From assembly GCA_946886255.1 (NCBI GenBank), contig CAMPIG010000062.1:1-15642 (forward strand): 15,642 bases of DNA. The letters run 5' to 3'. Below are positions 7,709 to 14,934 of the stretch, piece by piece; the stretch's first letter is position 1; each line of letters opens with the position of its first letter. Source of the DNA: an uncultured Cellvibrio sp. (GTDB taxonomy: Bacteria > Pseudomonadota > Gammaproteobacteria > Pseudomonadales > Cellvibrionaceae). The notes below the pieces were generated by a model. The model did not search any database. It was given only the letters and a program-made list of their open reading frames with translations, and was not told the DNA's origin. A program made the translations under genes and the position numbers.

Positions 7709-8923
7709 ATGTCTTTAGTAAATGGCACAACAGACGAGACTAATGAACCTCGCGAGGCAATAATCCGCCCCGAACGATTCACCTCCAAGGGTGCACTGAC
7801 GCCGGAATTGCTGGCATCGGCCAAAAAGATGGCGCTGATAAAACTGGATGCCGGGCTTACGTGTTTTAAAGAGCAGTTTCCCGCCCCCTCGTCAGAACAT
7901 GGCATTTATCCCAAGATAGGCAATGTTGAATGGACCAATGGCTTTTGGACAGGACAGTTATGGTTAGCCTATGAACTATCTGGTGAGCCACGCTATCTTG
8001 ATGCAGCACAGAAACAGCTCAGCTCATTTGCAGAGAGGATAAAACAGCGAATCAATGTCGATCATCACGACTTGGGATTTCTATATTCACTCTCCTGCGT
8101 TTCAGCCTACAAAATTACCGGTAACCAACAAGCACGCGAAGCTGCATTGATGGCGGCCGAGTGTCTGCTGGAACGCTACCTGCCCATAGCGGGAATAGTA
8201 CAGGCGTGGGGCAACCTCAATGACCCCGAAGAAGCCGGGCGCATGATCATTGACTGCAATTTAAATTTACCGTTGCTTTATTGGGCAAGCGAAGAGACAG
8301 GTGATAATAAATTTCGCGCTGCCGCTGATAGCCACATCCTTAAAGCCATGCAGTATCTGATTCGCCCAGATGCCTCAACCTTCCATACGTATTTTATGGA
8401 TGTAATCACAGGCGCTGCTCGTAGAGGAACCACTCACCAGGGTTTTTCTGACGCCTCTTGCTGGGCACGAGGGCAAGCATGGGGTATTAGCGGTTTGCCG
8501 CTGGTCTATGCATACAACCCACAACCGCAGCTGCTAACCCAGGCATGTCGTTTGGCCAATTATTTTTTAAATCGCCTGCCGGATGATCTGGTGTGCTATT
8601 GGGATTTAATTTTTCTTCAAGGCAATGAGCCGCGTGATTCTTCCGCTGCAGCCATTGCCGTATGCGGGCTGCTTGAATTAGTACGCCACCTGCCGTTAGA
8701 AGCACCGGATCGCCATCACTATGAAGCCGCCGCAGCGGCAATCATGAGCCAATTAATCCAACATTATGCTACCAGCAACGATGACCCGGGCACCGGTCTG
8801 TTAAAACACGCGGTCTACCATAAGCCAAAAAATATCGGCGTGGATGAAAGCTGTATTTGGGGGGATTATTTTTACCTTGAAGCCCTTATGCGTTTTGAAA
8901 AGGCATGGAGGTCATACTGGTAA
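7709..8923 (+). CDS. GH88 unsaturated glucuronyl hydrolase, cytoplasmic
   Basis: GH88 enzymes hydrate the C4=C5 double bond of the unsaturated uronic acid that polysaccharide lyases leave at the non-reducing end, releasing 4-deoxy-5-keto-uronate and the remaining sugar. The frame is open from 7445, but the ATG at 7709 (GGAG five bases upstream) gives 404 residues with no signal peptide, fitting a cytoplasmic family member; the upstream extension would cover an operator and a terminator. The (alpha/alpha)6 barrel shows the family Asp pair: Asp121 in VDHHDLGFLYS, matching Asp88 of the Bacillus enzyme, and Asp182 in IIDCNLNLPLL, matching catalytic Asp149. The blocks CWARGQAWG (251-259) and WGDYFYLEAL (384-393) are also typical. 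The stop codon overlaps the mak start (TAATG). The substrate could be a xanthan, gellan, glycosaminoglycan, ulvan or glucuronan fragment; the sequence does not say. Confidence 0.92.
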   Translation: MSLVNGTTDETNEPREAIIRPERFTSKGALTPELLASAKKMALIKLDAGLTCFKEQFPAPSSEHGIYPKIGNVEWTNGFWTGQLWLAYELSGEPRYLDAAQKQLSSFAERIKQRINVDHHDLGFLYSLSCVSAYKITGNQQAREAALMAAECLLERYLPIAGIVQAWGNLNDPEEAGRMIIDCNLNLPLLYWASEETGDNKFRAAADSHILKAMQYLIRPDASTFHTYFMDVITGAARRGTTHQGFSDASCWARGQAWGISGLPLVYAYNPQPQLLTQACRLANYFLNRLPDDLVCYWDLIFLQGNEPRDSSAAAIAVCGLLELVRHLPLEAPDRHHYEAAAAAIMSQLIQHYATSNDDPGTGLLKHAVYHKPKNIGVDESCIWGDYFYLEALMRFEKAWRSYW

Positions 8924-9828
8924 TGCGTATAGGAATTGATTTTGGCGGCACAAAAATTGAAGCCGCCGCGATAGATGATGCCGGTAATTTTTGCGCACGC
9001 ATCCGCACCCAGACGCCGGACAATTATGCGGATGCGGTTATTTGTGTACGCGATCTTGTTAAAAATATCGAGAAAGAATTAAAAATCACCACCAGTGTTG
9101 GTGTGTGCATTCCAGGCTCCATAAGTCCATACACCGGAAAAATCCGCAACTCCAACAAATTGTATTTGAACAATAGCGATTTCAACAAAGATCTGGAATA
9201 TGCACTTTCGCGTCCGATTAAATTTGCCAACGATGCCAATTGTTTTGCCCTCTCTGAAGCGCATGATGGTGCGGGTGCAGGCAGAAACATTGTGTGCGGA
9301 TTAATTCTTGGGACCGGTTGCGGCGGCGGCATAGTCGTTAATTCGCGTCTTGTCGAAGGCAGTCAGGGTATAGCGGGCGAATGGGGACATAATCCTTTGC
9401 CTTGGGCCAACCTGAGCGAACAAAACACCCCGGGTTGTTACTGTGGCCAGGAAGGTTGTCTGGAACAATGGATCTCAGGCACAGCCTTGACCCGTTGTTT
9501 CAAGGCTCGCACCGGGGCCACAGAATCGGGAGCAGCCATTGCCGCACTGGCACAAGCGGGTGATACAGCGGCGATCTATGAAATCTCGGCATTGATCAAT
9601 CGTATTGGTCGCGCAATTGCCGCTATTTGTAATGTGATCGATCCAGATATTGTTGTGATAGGCGGAGGCCTCTCCAATATTCCCATGCTCTACCGCGAAC
9701 TTCCCAAAATCATTGAGCAATATATTTTTGCCGACAAGTGGAACGGCAAAGTTGTCCCACCACACTGGGGTGACTCATCAGGTGTACGTGGCGCCGCCCG
9801 GCTCTGGCCGTCACTGGGTGAGCGTTAA
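8923..9828 (+). CDS. mak: ROK-family sugar kinase, Mak (fructokinase/mannokinase) type
   Basis: This cytoplasmic ATP-dependent kinase of the ROK family most resembles E. coli Mak, which phosphorylates fructose and mannose. I place the start at the ATG at 8923, sharing one base with the GH88 stop (TAATG, translational coupling). It gives MRIGIDFGGTK and 301 residues, close to the 302 of Mak; an ATG at 8905 lies inside GH88 and adds six residues. Seen are the phosphate-binding DFGGTK (6-11), IPGSISPYTG (63-72), catalytic Asp104 in FANDAN, and GEWGHNPLPW with the zinc ligands His156, Cys172, Cys174 and Cys179 (GCYCGQEGC). IGGGLSN (246-252) and the C-terminal GDSSGVRGAARLWP are further matches. 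The Mak-specific blocks make glucokinase or NagK less likely. Coupling to GH88 suggests that it handles the neutral sugar freed there. Confidence 0.85.
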   Translation: MRIGIDFGGTKIEAAAIDDAGNFCARIRTQTPDNYADAVICVRDLVKNIEKELKITTSVGVCIPGSISPYTGKIRNSNKLYLNNSDFNKDLEYALSRPIKFANDANCFALSEAHDGAGAGRNIVCGLILGTGCGGGIVVNSRLVEGSQGIAGEWGHNPLPWANLSEQNTPGCYCGQEGCLEQWISGTALTRCFKARTGATESGAAIAALAQAGDTAAIYEISALINRIGRAIAAICNVIDPDIVVIGGGLSNIPMLYRELPKIIEQYIFADKWNGKVVPPHWGDSSGVRGAARLWPSLGER

Positions 9829-9844
9829 TGGATCATTGAAATAA

Positions 9845-9882
9845 ATAAGCCACTATTCTAACGCGAGAGGATAGTAGCTTAT
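9845..9882. terminator. Hairpin between convergent mak and parE
   Basis: ATAAGCCACTAT (9845-9856) pairs with ATAGTAGCTTAT (9871-9882) with one C-A mismatch. It is placed between the convergent mak (stop 9828) and parE (stop 9955) genes. In the minus direction the stem is followed by TTATTT-rich sequence, in the plus direction less so. It may be a bidirectional terminator, better for parE. Confidence 0.55.
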
Positions 9883-9954
9883 CAATGTGTCGTTCTATCG
9901 GTAGAAATGCCACTGTAAACGGCGCTCCAAACCGCACGTTTCATCAACACAACA

Positions 9955-11844
9955 CTACACCGCAATCTCCGCCAAATTCCCCTTCTCTTCCAGCCAATTC
10001 TTACGATCCCCCGCACGTTTTTTCGCGAGCATCATATCCATCATCTGATGGGTATCATCGTCGTCTTCGATGGTGAGCTGTACCAGCCGACGGGTATCGA
10101 CGGCCATGGTGGTTTCTCGCAGTTGCAACGGGTTCATTTCGCCAAGACCCTTGAAGCGTTGCACGTTGACCTTACCTTTTTTGTTTTCGGCGGCGAGGCG
10201 ATCGAGGACGCCTTTTTTCTCGCTTTCATCCAGTGCGTAGTAAACATCCTTGCCGATGTCGATACGATACAGCGGCGGCATAGCGACGAAGACGTGGCCG
10301 TTTTTAACGAGGGCGGGAAAATGTTTGACGAACAGCGCGCACAACAAGGTGGCAATGTGCAAACCGTCCGAGTCCGCGTCTGCGAGGATACAGACTTTGT
10401 GGTAACGCAATTCGGTTAAATCTTCGCTGCCGGGATCAAGGCCGATGGCAACGGAAATATCGTGCACTTCCTGGCTGGAGAGGATTTCTTCGGAGTTGAC
10501 TTCCCAGGTGTTCAGGATTTTTCCACGCAGCGGCATGATGGCCTGGAATTCGCGGTCACGCGCTTGTTTGGCGGAGCCGCCGGCGGAGTCACCTTCTACC
10601 AGGAATAATTCACTGCGCGAAGGATCGCCGCTGGAACAATCCGCCAACTTGCCGGGCAGTGCTGGGCCTTGGGTGACTTTTTTGCGCGCAATTTTTTTGC
10701 TGGAACGCACACGTTTCTGCGCGTTGTTGATGCAGAGGTCGGCGAGTTTATCGCCCTCTTCGGTGTGCTGATTTAACCAGAGCGCGAAGGCATCTTTGGC
10801 GATGCCGGAGACAAAGGCCGCGGCTTCGCGTGAGGTTAAACGTTCTTTGGTTTGGCCGGAAAATTGTGGGTCAGCCAGTTTGAACGAAAGCACATAACAA
10901 CAGTTATTCCAGATGTCTTCCGGGGCGAGTTTTACGCCGCGCGGAATGAGATTGCGGAATTCGCAGTACTCGCGCATGGCGTCGAGGAGGCCGGTACGCA
11001 GTCCGTTAACGTGGGTCCCGCCTTGCGCCGTCGGAATCAGGTTGACGTAACTTTCCTGAATTAATTCGCCACCTTCCGGCAGCCATTGTACAGCCCAATT
11101 AACAGCTTCGGTTTTGCCGCTGAAGTCACCGACGAAGGGCAACTCGGGTAAGGTTTCCCAACCTTGGGTGGCGCCGGCGAGATAATCTTTTAAACCGTCT
11201 TCATAAAACCATTCGTCTTTTTCGCCGCTTTGTTCATCAAGAAAAGTGACCTTCAAACCGGGACATAAAACGGCTTTTGCGCGCAGTACATGACGCATGC
11301 GGCTGACAGAAAATTTCGGTGAATCGAAATACATCGGGTTAGGCAAAAAACGCACGCTGGTGCCGGTCTGGCGTTTCGGGCAGGTGTCGATGATTTCGAG
11401 ATCCGTGGCTTTATCGCCGTTCGCAAAACCCATGCGATAGACATTGCCGTCACGTTTGATGGTGACTTCCAGTTTTTGTGACAGCGCATTTACAACCGAT
11501 ACACCGACACCGTGTAAACCACCGGAGAATTGGTAATTTTTGTTGGAGAATTTACCGCCCGCATGGAGCGTACACAGAATGACTTCCACTCCGGGCTTAC
11601 CCTGTTCCGGGTGGATGTCCACCGGCATACCGCGCCCATCGTCGATGACGGTAACGGACTGATCTTTATGCAGGACAACGTCAATGGATCTGGCGTGGCC
11701 GGCGAGGGCTTCGTCCACACTGTTGTCGATAATTTCCTGAGCAAGGTGATTGGGGCGTGTGGTTTCGGTGTACATGCCCGGACGTTTTTTTACCGGGTCA
11801 AGCCCCGTGAGTACTTCAATATCTTCTGCGGAGTAATTAGCCAT
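9955..11844 (-). CDS. parE: DNA topoisomerase IV subunit B
   Basis: ParE is the ATPase subunit of topoisomerase IV (ParC2ParE2), which decatenates daughter chromosomes. The 629 residues match the usual length (630 in E. coli), which rules out GyrB (about 800). The GHKL ATPase domain shows Glu37 and Asn41 (EIIDNSVDEA), DDGRGMP (68-74) and GGLHGVG (108-114). The transducer domain carries the QTK lysine (331-333). The TOPRIM domain has EGDSAGG (417-423), PLRGKILN (438-445) and the DADSDG metal site (489-494), followed by RFKGLGEMNP (563-572). The start is MANYSAEDIE with only a weak GAAG upstream. It lies downstream of yqiA with a REPIN-like element between them. cpdA-yqiA-parE is a conserved gammaproteobacterial order. 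Confidence 0.98.
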   Translation of the reverse strand: MANYSAEDIEVLTGLDPVKKRPGMYTETTRPNHLAQEIIDNSVDEALAGHARSIDVVLHKDQSVTVIDDGRGMPVDIHPEQGKPGVEVILCTLHAGGKFSNKNYQFSGGLHGVGVSVVNALSQKLEVTIKRDGNVYRMGFANGDKATDLEIIDTCPKRQTGTSVRFLPNPMYFDSPKFSVSRMRHVLRAKAVLCPGLKVTFLDEQSGEKDEWFYEDGLKDYLAGATQGWETLPELPFVGDFSGKTEAVNWAVQWLPEGGELIQESYVNLIPTAQGGTHVNGLRTGLLDAMREYCEFRNLIPRGVKLAPEDIWNNCCYVLSFKLADPQFSGQTKERLTSREAAAFVSGIAKDAFALWLNQHTEEGDKLADLCINNAQKRVRSSKKIARKKVTQGPALPGKLADCSSGDPSRSELFLVEGDSAGGSAKQARDREFQAIMPLRGKILNTWEVNSEEILSSQEVHDISVAIGLDPGSEDLTELRYHKVCILADADSDGLHIATLLCALFVKHFPALVKNGHVFVAMPPLYRIDIGKDVYYALDESEKKGVLDRLAAENKKGKVNVQRFKGLGEMNPLQLRETTMAVDTRRLVQLTIEDDDDTHQMMDMMLAKKRAGDRKNWLEEKGNLAEIAV

Positions 11845-11867
11845 AGCGTCTTCAGTATCAAGTTGTT

Positions 11868-11903
11868 GTAGGTCGGGTTAGCCGTGCAACGGCGTAACCC
11901 GAC
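11868..11903 (+). repeat. REP palindrome, first arm of a REPIN-like pair
   Basis: The element has the GTAG head followed by an imperfect palindrome. TCGGGTTA pairs with TAACCCGA, and inside it GCCGT pairs with ACGGC with one bulged base. It resembles RAYT-mobilised REP sequences of gammaproteobacteria. It lies in the parE 5' leader, ending 24 bases before the parE start on the transcript. Confidence 0.8.
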
Positions 11904-11956
11904 GGGCCAGTGTTTATGTTTATCGGAAGCGTTTTGTTTAACGGCAACCTTGCTGT

Positions 11957-11990
11957 TGGATTACGCCGGTGTGCGGCTAATCCGACCTAC
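11957..11990 (-). repeat. REP palindrome, second arm in inverted orientation
   Basis: Read on the minus strand it starts GTAGGTCGGATTAGCCG and ends CGGCGTAATCCA. It differs from the first arm at about six positions. Some differences are compensatory (TCGGATTA with TAATCCA), so the stem is kept. The two arms are inverted about 53 bases apart. The yqiA stop codon lies inside this arm. Confidence 0.8.
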
Positions 11991-12564
11991 GGGTGGGGAA
12001 TAGAAAGTGTATTCCGTCGTTTAAAAATCGTTCGAACCCCTGGAAGCCGTGATCGCCGCCTTCTTCTACGGTTTGTTTGCAGCCTTGGTATCTGGCAACG
12101 GCTTGCGTGTAGTCAAGGGTTTCGTCGCCGGTTTGCGCGAGCAGCCAGTAGTTGGCGTGGCGTCGAACAGGGGGATCGCAGGCTTTGATTTCGTCAATGT
12201 GCCCGGCGTTCAAGCGGTAGCTATCATCCGTGTGATAAGACGGCAGGTCAACCTCCAGATAATCCGGCATAAACTCCCAGGGCCGTACCGCCGGGTTCAC
12301 CAGCAGCGCGCGCAAATCATATTTTTCTGCCAGCCAGGTTGCCCAAAAACCGCCGAGCGAACTGCCGATCAGACCAACAGGTGAAGGCAGCAAAGATTCT
12401 ACCAAGGCTTCCAGAACTTGCTGGGTGGTGCGCGGGTATGGTGACAAATGCGGGCAGTGATAACGAATGTCAGGGCATTGCTCTGCCAGCCACTGTGCGG
12501 TCTGGCGAGCCTTAAAGGACAACGGGGAACTGAGGAAGCCGTGGATATAAATCAGGTCAGGCAT
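11977..12564 (-). CDS. yqiA: YqiA-like alpha/beta-hydrolase esterase
   Basis: YqiA is a small cytoplasmic alpha/beta-hydrolase with esterase activity on short acyl esters; its physiological substrate is not established. The ATG at 12564 overlaps the cpdA TGA by one base (TGATG) and gives 195 residues; the frame also opens one codon earlier with TTG. The strand-loop YIHGF (residues 7-11), nucleophile Ser in GSSLGG (about 67-72), Asp in AQTGDE (about 147) and His in GGDHGF (about 172) form the expected catalytic triad. The last four residues (RRSD) and the TAG stop are encoded by the REP element, so the original C-terminus has been changed or extended. The order cpdA-yqiA-parE supports the name. 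Confidence 0.9.
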   Translation of the reverse strand: MPDLIYIHGFLSSPLSFKARQTAQWLAEQCPDIRYHCPHLSPYPRTTQQVLEALVESLLPSPVGLIGSSLGGFWATWLAEKYDLRALLVNPAVRPWEFMPDYLEVDLPSYHTDDSYRLNAGHIDEIKACDPPVRRHANYWLLAQTGDETLDYTQAVARYQGCKQTVEEGGDHGFQGFERFLNDGIHFLFPTRRSD

Positions 12565-13391
12565 CAATAACCGGCAGACTTGTAGTCGATGATGTAATTC
12601 TTGCCACTCACACGCGAAACCCCGGTTTCAATACGGCCATCGGGGTGGAGATCAAACCAGCGATAACCGGGCATGGCGGTATCCACAGCGAACTCATCAC
12701 TGTTGGGTTTGAACTGAACACAGGTGGATGGCGTAGCAAAGAGCTTCATGTGTTTGCGGCGGCGACTGAAATCCTGATGCACATGCCCCCAGACCACCGT
12801 CTTGACTTGGGGGCTCCGGTCCACAATCGCCAGGAAGGCGTCTGCATTGCGCAGCACGTACTGATCGATCCAGGCACTACCCACCGGCAGGGGTTGATGG
12901 TGCAACATTACCATCACATGCTTATCGGCGTGCTCCGCCAGCGCCTGCTCAAGGAAGTCCAGCTCGCTTTTCTCCAGGTTACCGTAGACTTGCCCCGGCA
13001 CCGCCGAATCCAGCAGCACAATAACCCAGGCCCCCAGGTCCACCAGACGCCGCTCCGGCGGGTTGGGCACGGTCAGTTGGCTCATGATAGCGGCGGAATC
13101 GTGGTTACCGGGAATCCAGGCAAAAGGTACGGGGAAATAACGTTGAATCATGTCGATAAAGCGACGGTAACATACCTCGTGCCCTGCACTGGCAATATCG
13201 CCGGTACAGACAAGGTAATCGAAGGCGGGTTGCTCGGCAGTGATCAATTGCAGGACATCTTCCAGACTTTCGTCCGTATTCAAGCCGAGCAGAGATTCAC
13301 TGGTGAGCGGTCCCAGATGAGTATCGGTGATCTGTATCAGACGCACGGGTTGTTCGTTCACAGTGATTGCTGACATATCATGCAAATCCAT
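12564..13391 (-). CDS. cpdA: CpdA-like 3',5'-cAMP phosphodiesterase, intact copy
   Basis: CpdA is a class III cyclic-nucleotide phosphodiesterase that hydrolyses cAMP to AMP with a two-metal centre. The frame is open up to 13505, but the 38 residues before MDLHDMSAIT are not shared with the second copy. Starting at the ATG at 13391 gives 275 residues, equal to E. coli CpdA; an ATG at 13376 is the alternative. All metallophosphatase motifs are present: DTH (23-25), TGD (63-65), GNHD (95-98), HHQP (164-167) and GHVH (202-205). The C-terminus reads on from GVSR to YKSAGY. It overlaps yqiA by one base. The gap upstream is 166 bases and may hold a promoter. It is about 90% identical in protein to the neighbouring copy. 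Confidence 0.93.
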   Translation of the reverse strand: MDLHDMSAITVNEQPVRLIQITDTHLGPLTSESLLGLNTDESLEDVLQLITAEQPAFDYLVCTGDIASAGHEVCYRRFIDMIQRYFPVPFAWIPGNHDSAAIMSQLTVPNPPERRLVDLGAWVIVLLDSAVPGQVYGNLEKSELDFLEQALAEHADKHVMVMLHHQPLPVGSAWIDQYVLRNADAFLAIVDRSPQVKTVVWGHVHQDFSRRRKHMKLFATPSTCVQFKPNSDEFAVDTAMPGYRWFDLHPDGRIETGVSRVSGKNYIIDYKSAGY

Positions 13392-13557
13392 CTCGCGCAG
13401 GCTCTTCCTTTTGACAGTAGTGTTAGGAGAATAAGTGCGAATACTAGCGCCAACGATATACGCTAATTCACATTTCCGCCACCTGCTATAGCTTATAAGG
13501 AACAAGATTTACAGCAAAGAAGGGTAAAAAGAATCAGAAGTGTGAAGAAGGTAAGGG
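13392..13557. other. Gap between the two cpdA copies
   Basis: This gap holds the 5' region of the intact cpdA. Near the gene there is AAAAGGAAGAG, a possible ribosome site, 11 to 13 bases before the ATG at 13391. Farther up, TTAGCG and TATTCG stand 17 bases apart on the minus strand and are a weak promoter candidate. The end nearest the upstream copy (13537-13557) belongs to a 48-bp direct repeat found again at 14371-14418. Confidence 0.35.
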
Positions 13558-13584
13558 TTAAGTACCAATTCCGACGATTATGCG
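13537..13584. repeat. 48-bp direct repeat, first unit
   Basis: The segment covers the last eight codons of the degenerate cpdA, its stop, and 21 bases beyond. It recurs at 14371-14418, 834 bases away, with 18 of 21 non-coding and 21 of 27 coding positions matching. The pair therefore brackets one whole cpdA unit and marks the boundaries of a tandem duplication. Confidence 0.75.
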
Positions 13585-14361
13585 CGAGACACCGGTTTCA
13601 ATACGACCATCCAGATAAAGATCAAACCAACGATAGCCAGGCATAGCAGTGTCTACTGCAAATACATCGCTTTTGGGTTTGAACTGAACACAGGTTGACG
13701 GCGTGGCGAACAACTTTATATGTTTGCGGCGCCGACTGAAATCCTGGTGCACGTGACCCCAGACCACTGCCTTGACCTGCGGACTCCGATCCACAATAGC
13801 CAGGAAGGCATCTGCATTGCGCAGCACGGACTGATCAATCCAGGCGCTGCCCACCGGCAGGGGTTGGTGGTGCAACATCACCATCACATGTTTATCGACA
13901 TGCTCCGCCAACGCCTGTTCAAGGAAATCCAGTTCGCTTTTTTCCAGGTTACCGTACACCTGCCCCGGGACCGCGGAATCCAGCAGCACAATAACCCAGG
14001 CCCCCAGGTCCACCAAGCGCCGCTCCGGCGGGTTGGGTACGTCCAGTTGGTTCATCAGGGTGGCGGAGTCGTGGTTACCGGGAATCCAGGCAAAAGGTGC
14101 GGGGAAATAACCTTGGATTATGTCGATAAAGCGACGGTAACATACTTGGTGCCCTGCACTGGCAATGTTACCGGTACAAACAAGGTAGTCGAAGGCAGGC
14201 TGATCGGCAGTGATCAGTTGCAAGACATCTTCCAGACTTTCGTCCGTATTCAAGCCGAGCAGAGATTCACTGGTGAGAGGTCCCAGATGAGTATCAGTGA
14301 TCTGTATCAGACGCACGGCTTGTTCGCTCACAGTGATTGCTGACATATCATGCAAATCCAT
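13558..14361 (-). CDS. Second CpdA-like protein with altered metal site
   Basis: This is a tandem paralogue of the cpdA gene next to it, about 90% identical over residues 1-255. The ATG at 14361 (MDLHDMSAIT, 267 residues) corresponds to the chosen start of the other copy; the frame also extends to a TTG at 14388. DTH, GNHD, HHQP and GHVH are intact. Residue 65, the Asp of the TGD motif that bridges both metals in this family, is Asn (TGNIA; codon AAC against GAT in the other copy). The C-terminus diverges after GVSR, ending IIVGIGT, eight residues shorter. The long open frame shows it is not a simple pseudogene, but catalysis is doubtful; it might bind cyclic nucleotide or partner with the active copy. 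It precedes cpdA and follows the CheW genes on the same strand. Confidence 0.85.
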   Translation of the reverse strand: MDLHDMSAITVSEQAVRLIQITDTHLGPLTSESLLGLNTDESLEDVLQLITADQPAFDYLVCTGNIASAGHQVCYRRFIDIIQGYFPAPFAWIPGNHDSATLMNQLDVPNPPERRLVDLGAWVIVLLDSAVPGQVYGNLEKSELDFLEQALAEHVDKHVMVMLHHQPLPVGSAWIDQSVLRNADAFLAIVDRSPQVKAVVWGHVHQDFSRRRKHIKLFATPSTCVQFKPKSDVFAVDTAMPGYRWFDLYLDGRIETGVSRIIVGIGT

Positions 14362-14370
14362 CTCGCGCAG

Positions 14371-14418
14371 GAAGTGTGAAGGAGTCAAGGGTTAAGCGCC
14401 AATCCCGGCGATCACGCG
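14371..14418 (-). pseudogene. Fossil 3' end of a further cpdA copy
   Basis: Read on the minus strand, 14418-14392 encodes RVIAGIGA and a TAA stop. It aligns with the last eight residues of the downstream copy (RIIVGIGT), and the 21 bases after the stop also match that copy's downstream flank. Directly after this flank comes the CTGCGCGAG that precedes the degenerate copy. It is best explained as what remains of a copy lost by recombination or deletion. Confidence 0.65.
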
Positions 14419-14457
14419 TCTTTGTCAAGCTATATGCTAGTGGGTTAATTTATGACC

Positions 14458-14934
14458 CTAGTGCATGGCCAGCAGGTCTGCGGGGGTTCTATCAAACAAA
14501 GCGCGAAGATCAAGTACCGGATAGCATTGCGTTTGATCCTGGAACGCGGCATGAGCCAAAAGTTGCCAACTGGTTTCCAGTTCAGCAATCGCCACGGATT
14601 GTTCCGGCTTTACCGGCAACAATCGGGGAATACCGCGCAGAAAAATCGCGCCCATATCCATCTCGCCAGCGCTATTCTCGTAGGCAATGATGGCCGCCAT
14701 TCGCTCCTCATCCACCGCCCGTGAGCGGCGGTGGGAAACCAATTCATGGATATCCAAGGCCGGGATAAACCGATTGCGCCACAAAAACCCCTGCTCGCAG
14801 TAAGACGGCAAGCCCGGCAGGCGGACGCTAGCTTTAATGTATTCAATGTATTTAAGTTCGTAGCGACCGATGGCAACCGCGGTCGCTTGATCAATGGGTA
14901 ACAACCAGGCACCCAGTTCCTGTGTCTGCGACAT
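14458..14934 (-). CDS. CheW-like adaptor protein (ChpC-like)
   Basis: This 158-residue protein has a single CheW-like domain of the kind that links receptors to a CheA kinase. Visible features are the N-terminal strand WLLPIDQATAVAIGRYELKYIEY, the central block LPGLPSYCEQGFLWRNRFIPALDIHELV (about 40-67), which corresponds to the GxxxxRGxxxPVxDL block of CheW, and a C-terminal LPVLDLRALF-type end (PVLDLRALFDRT). Canonical CheW proteins have more Gly and Arg in the central block, so this is a divergent member, as ChpC and PilI are. Its ATG overlaps the stop of the preceding gene by one base (TGATG), so the two are translationally coupled. The stop is about 40 bases before the cpdA fossil. Chp pathway membership is inferred from the upstream receiver fragment. 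Confidence 0.8.
   Translation of the reverse strand: MSQTQELGAWLLPIDQATAVAIGRYELKYIEYIKASVRLPGLPSYCEQGFLWRNRFIPALDIHELVSHRRSRAVDEERMAAIIAYENSAGEMDMGAIFLRGIPRLLPVKPEQSVAIAELETSWQLLAHAAFQDQTQCYPVLDLRALFDRTPADLLAMH

Noticed and set aside
8905..8922. Upstream ATG for the ROK kinase inside the GH88 gene
   Set aside because: The conserved family N-terminus MRIGIDFGGTK starts at 8923, and the TAATG overlap is a usual coupling arrangement.
9955..11844. GyrB instead of ParE
   Set aside because: The length of 629 residues, lack of the GyrB insert, and the cpdA-yqiA neighbours fit ParE.
11868..11990. CRISPR array or rho-independent terminator
   Set aside because: There are only two inverted copies with no regular spacers and no T tract; the GTAG head fits REP elements better.
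12645..13373. 242-codon plus-strand open frame opposite cpdA
   Set aside because: It is antisense to a well-supported gene, shows no recognisable domain, and its counterpart over the other copy (13720-14343) merely mirrors the duplication.
13392..13505. N-terminal extension of the intact cpdA frame by 38 codons
   Set aside because: It is not shared with the second copy, and the MDLHDM start gives the standard CpdA length of 275.
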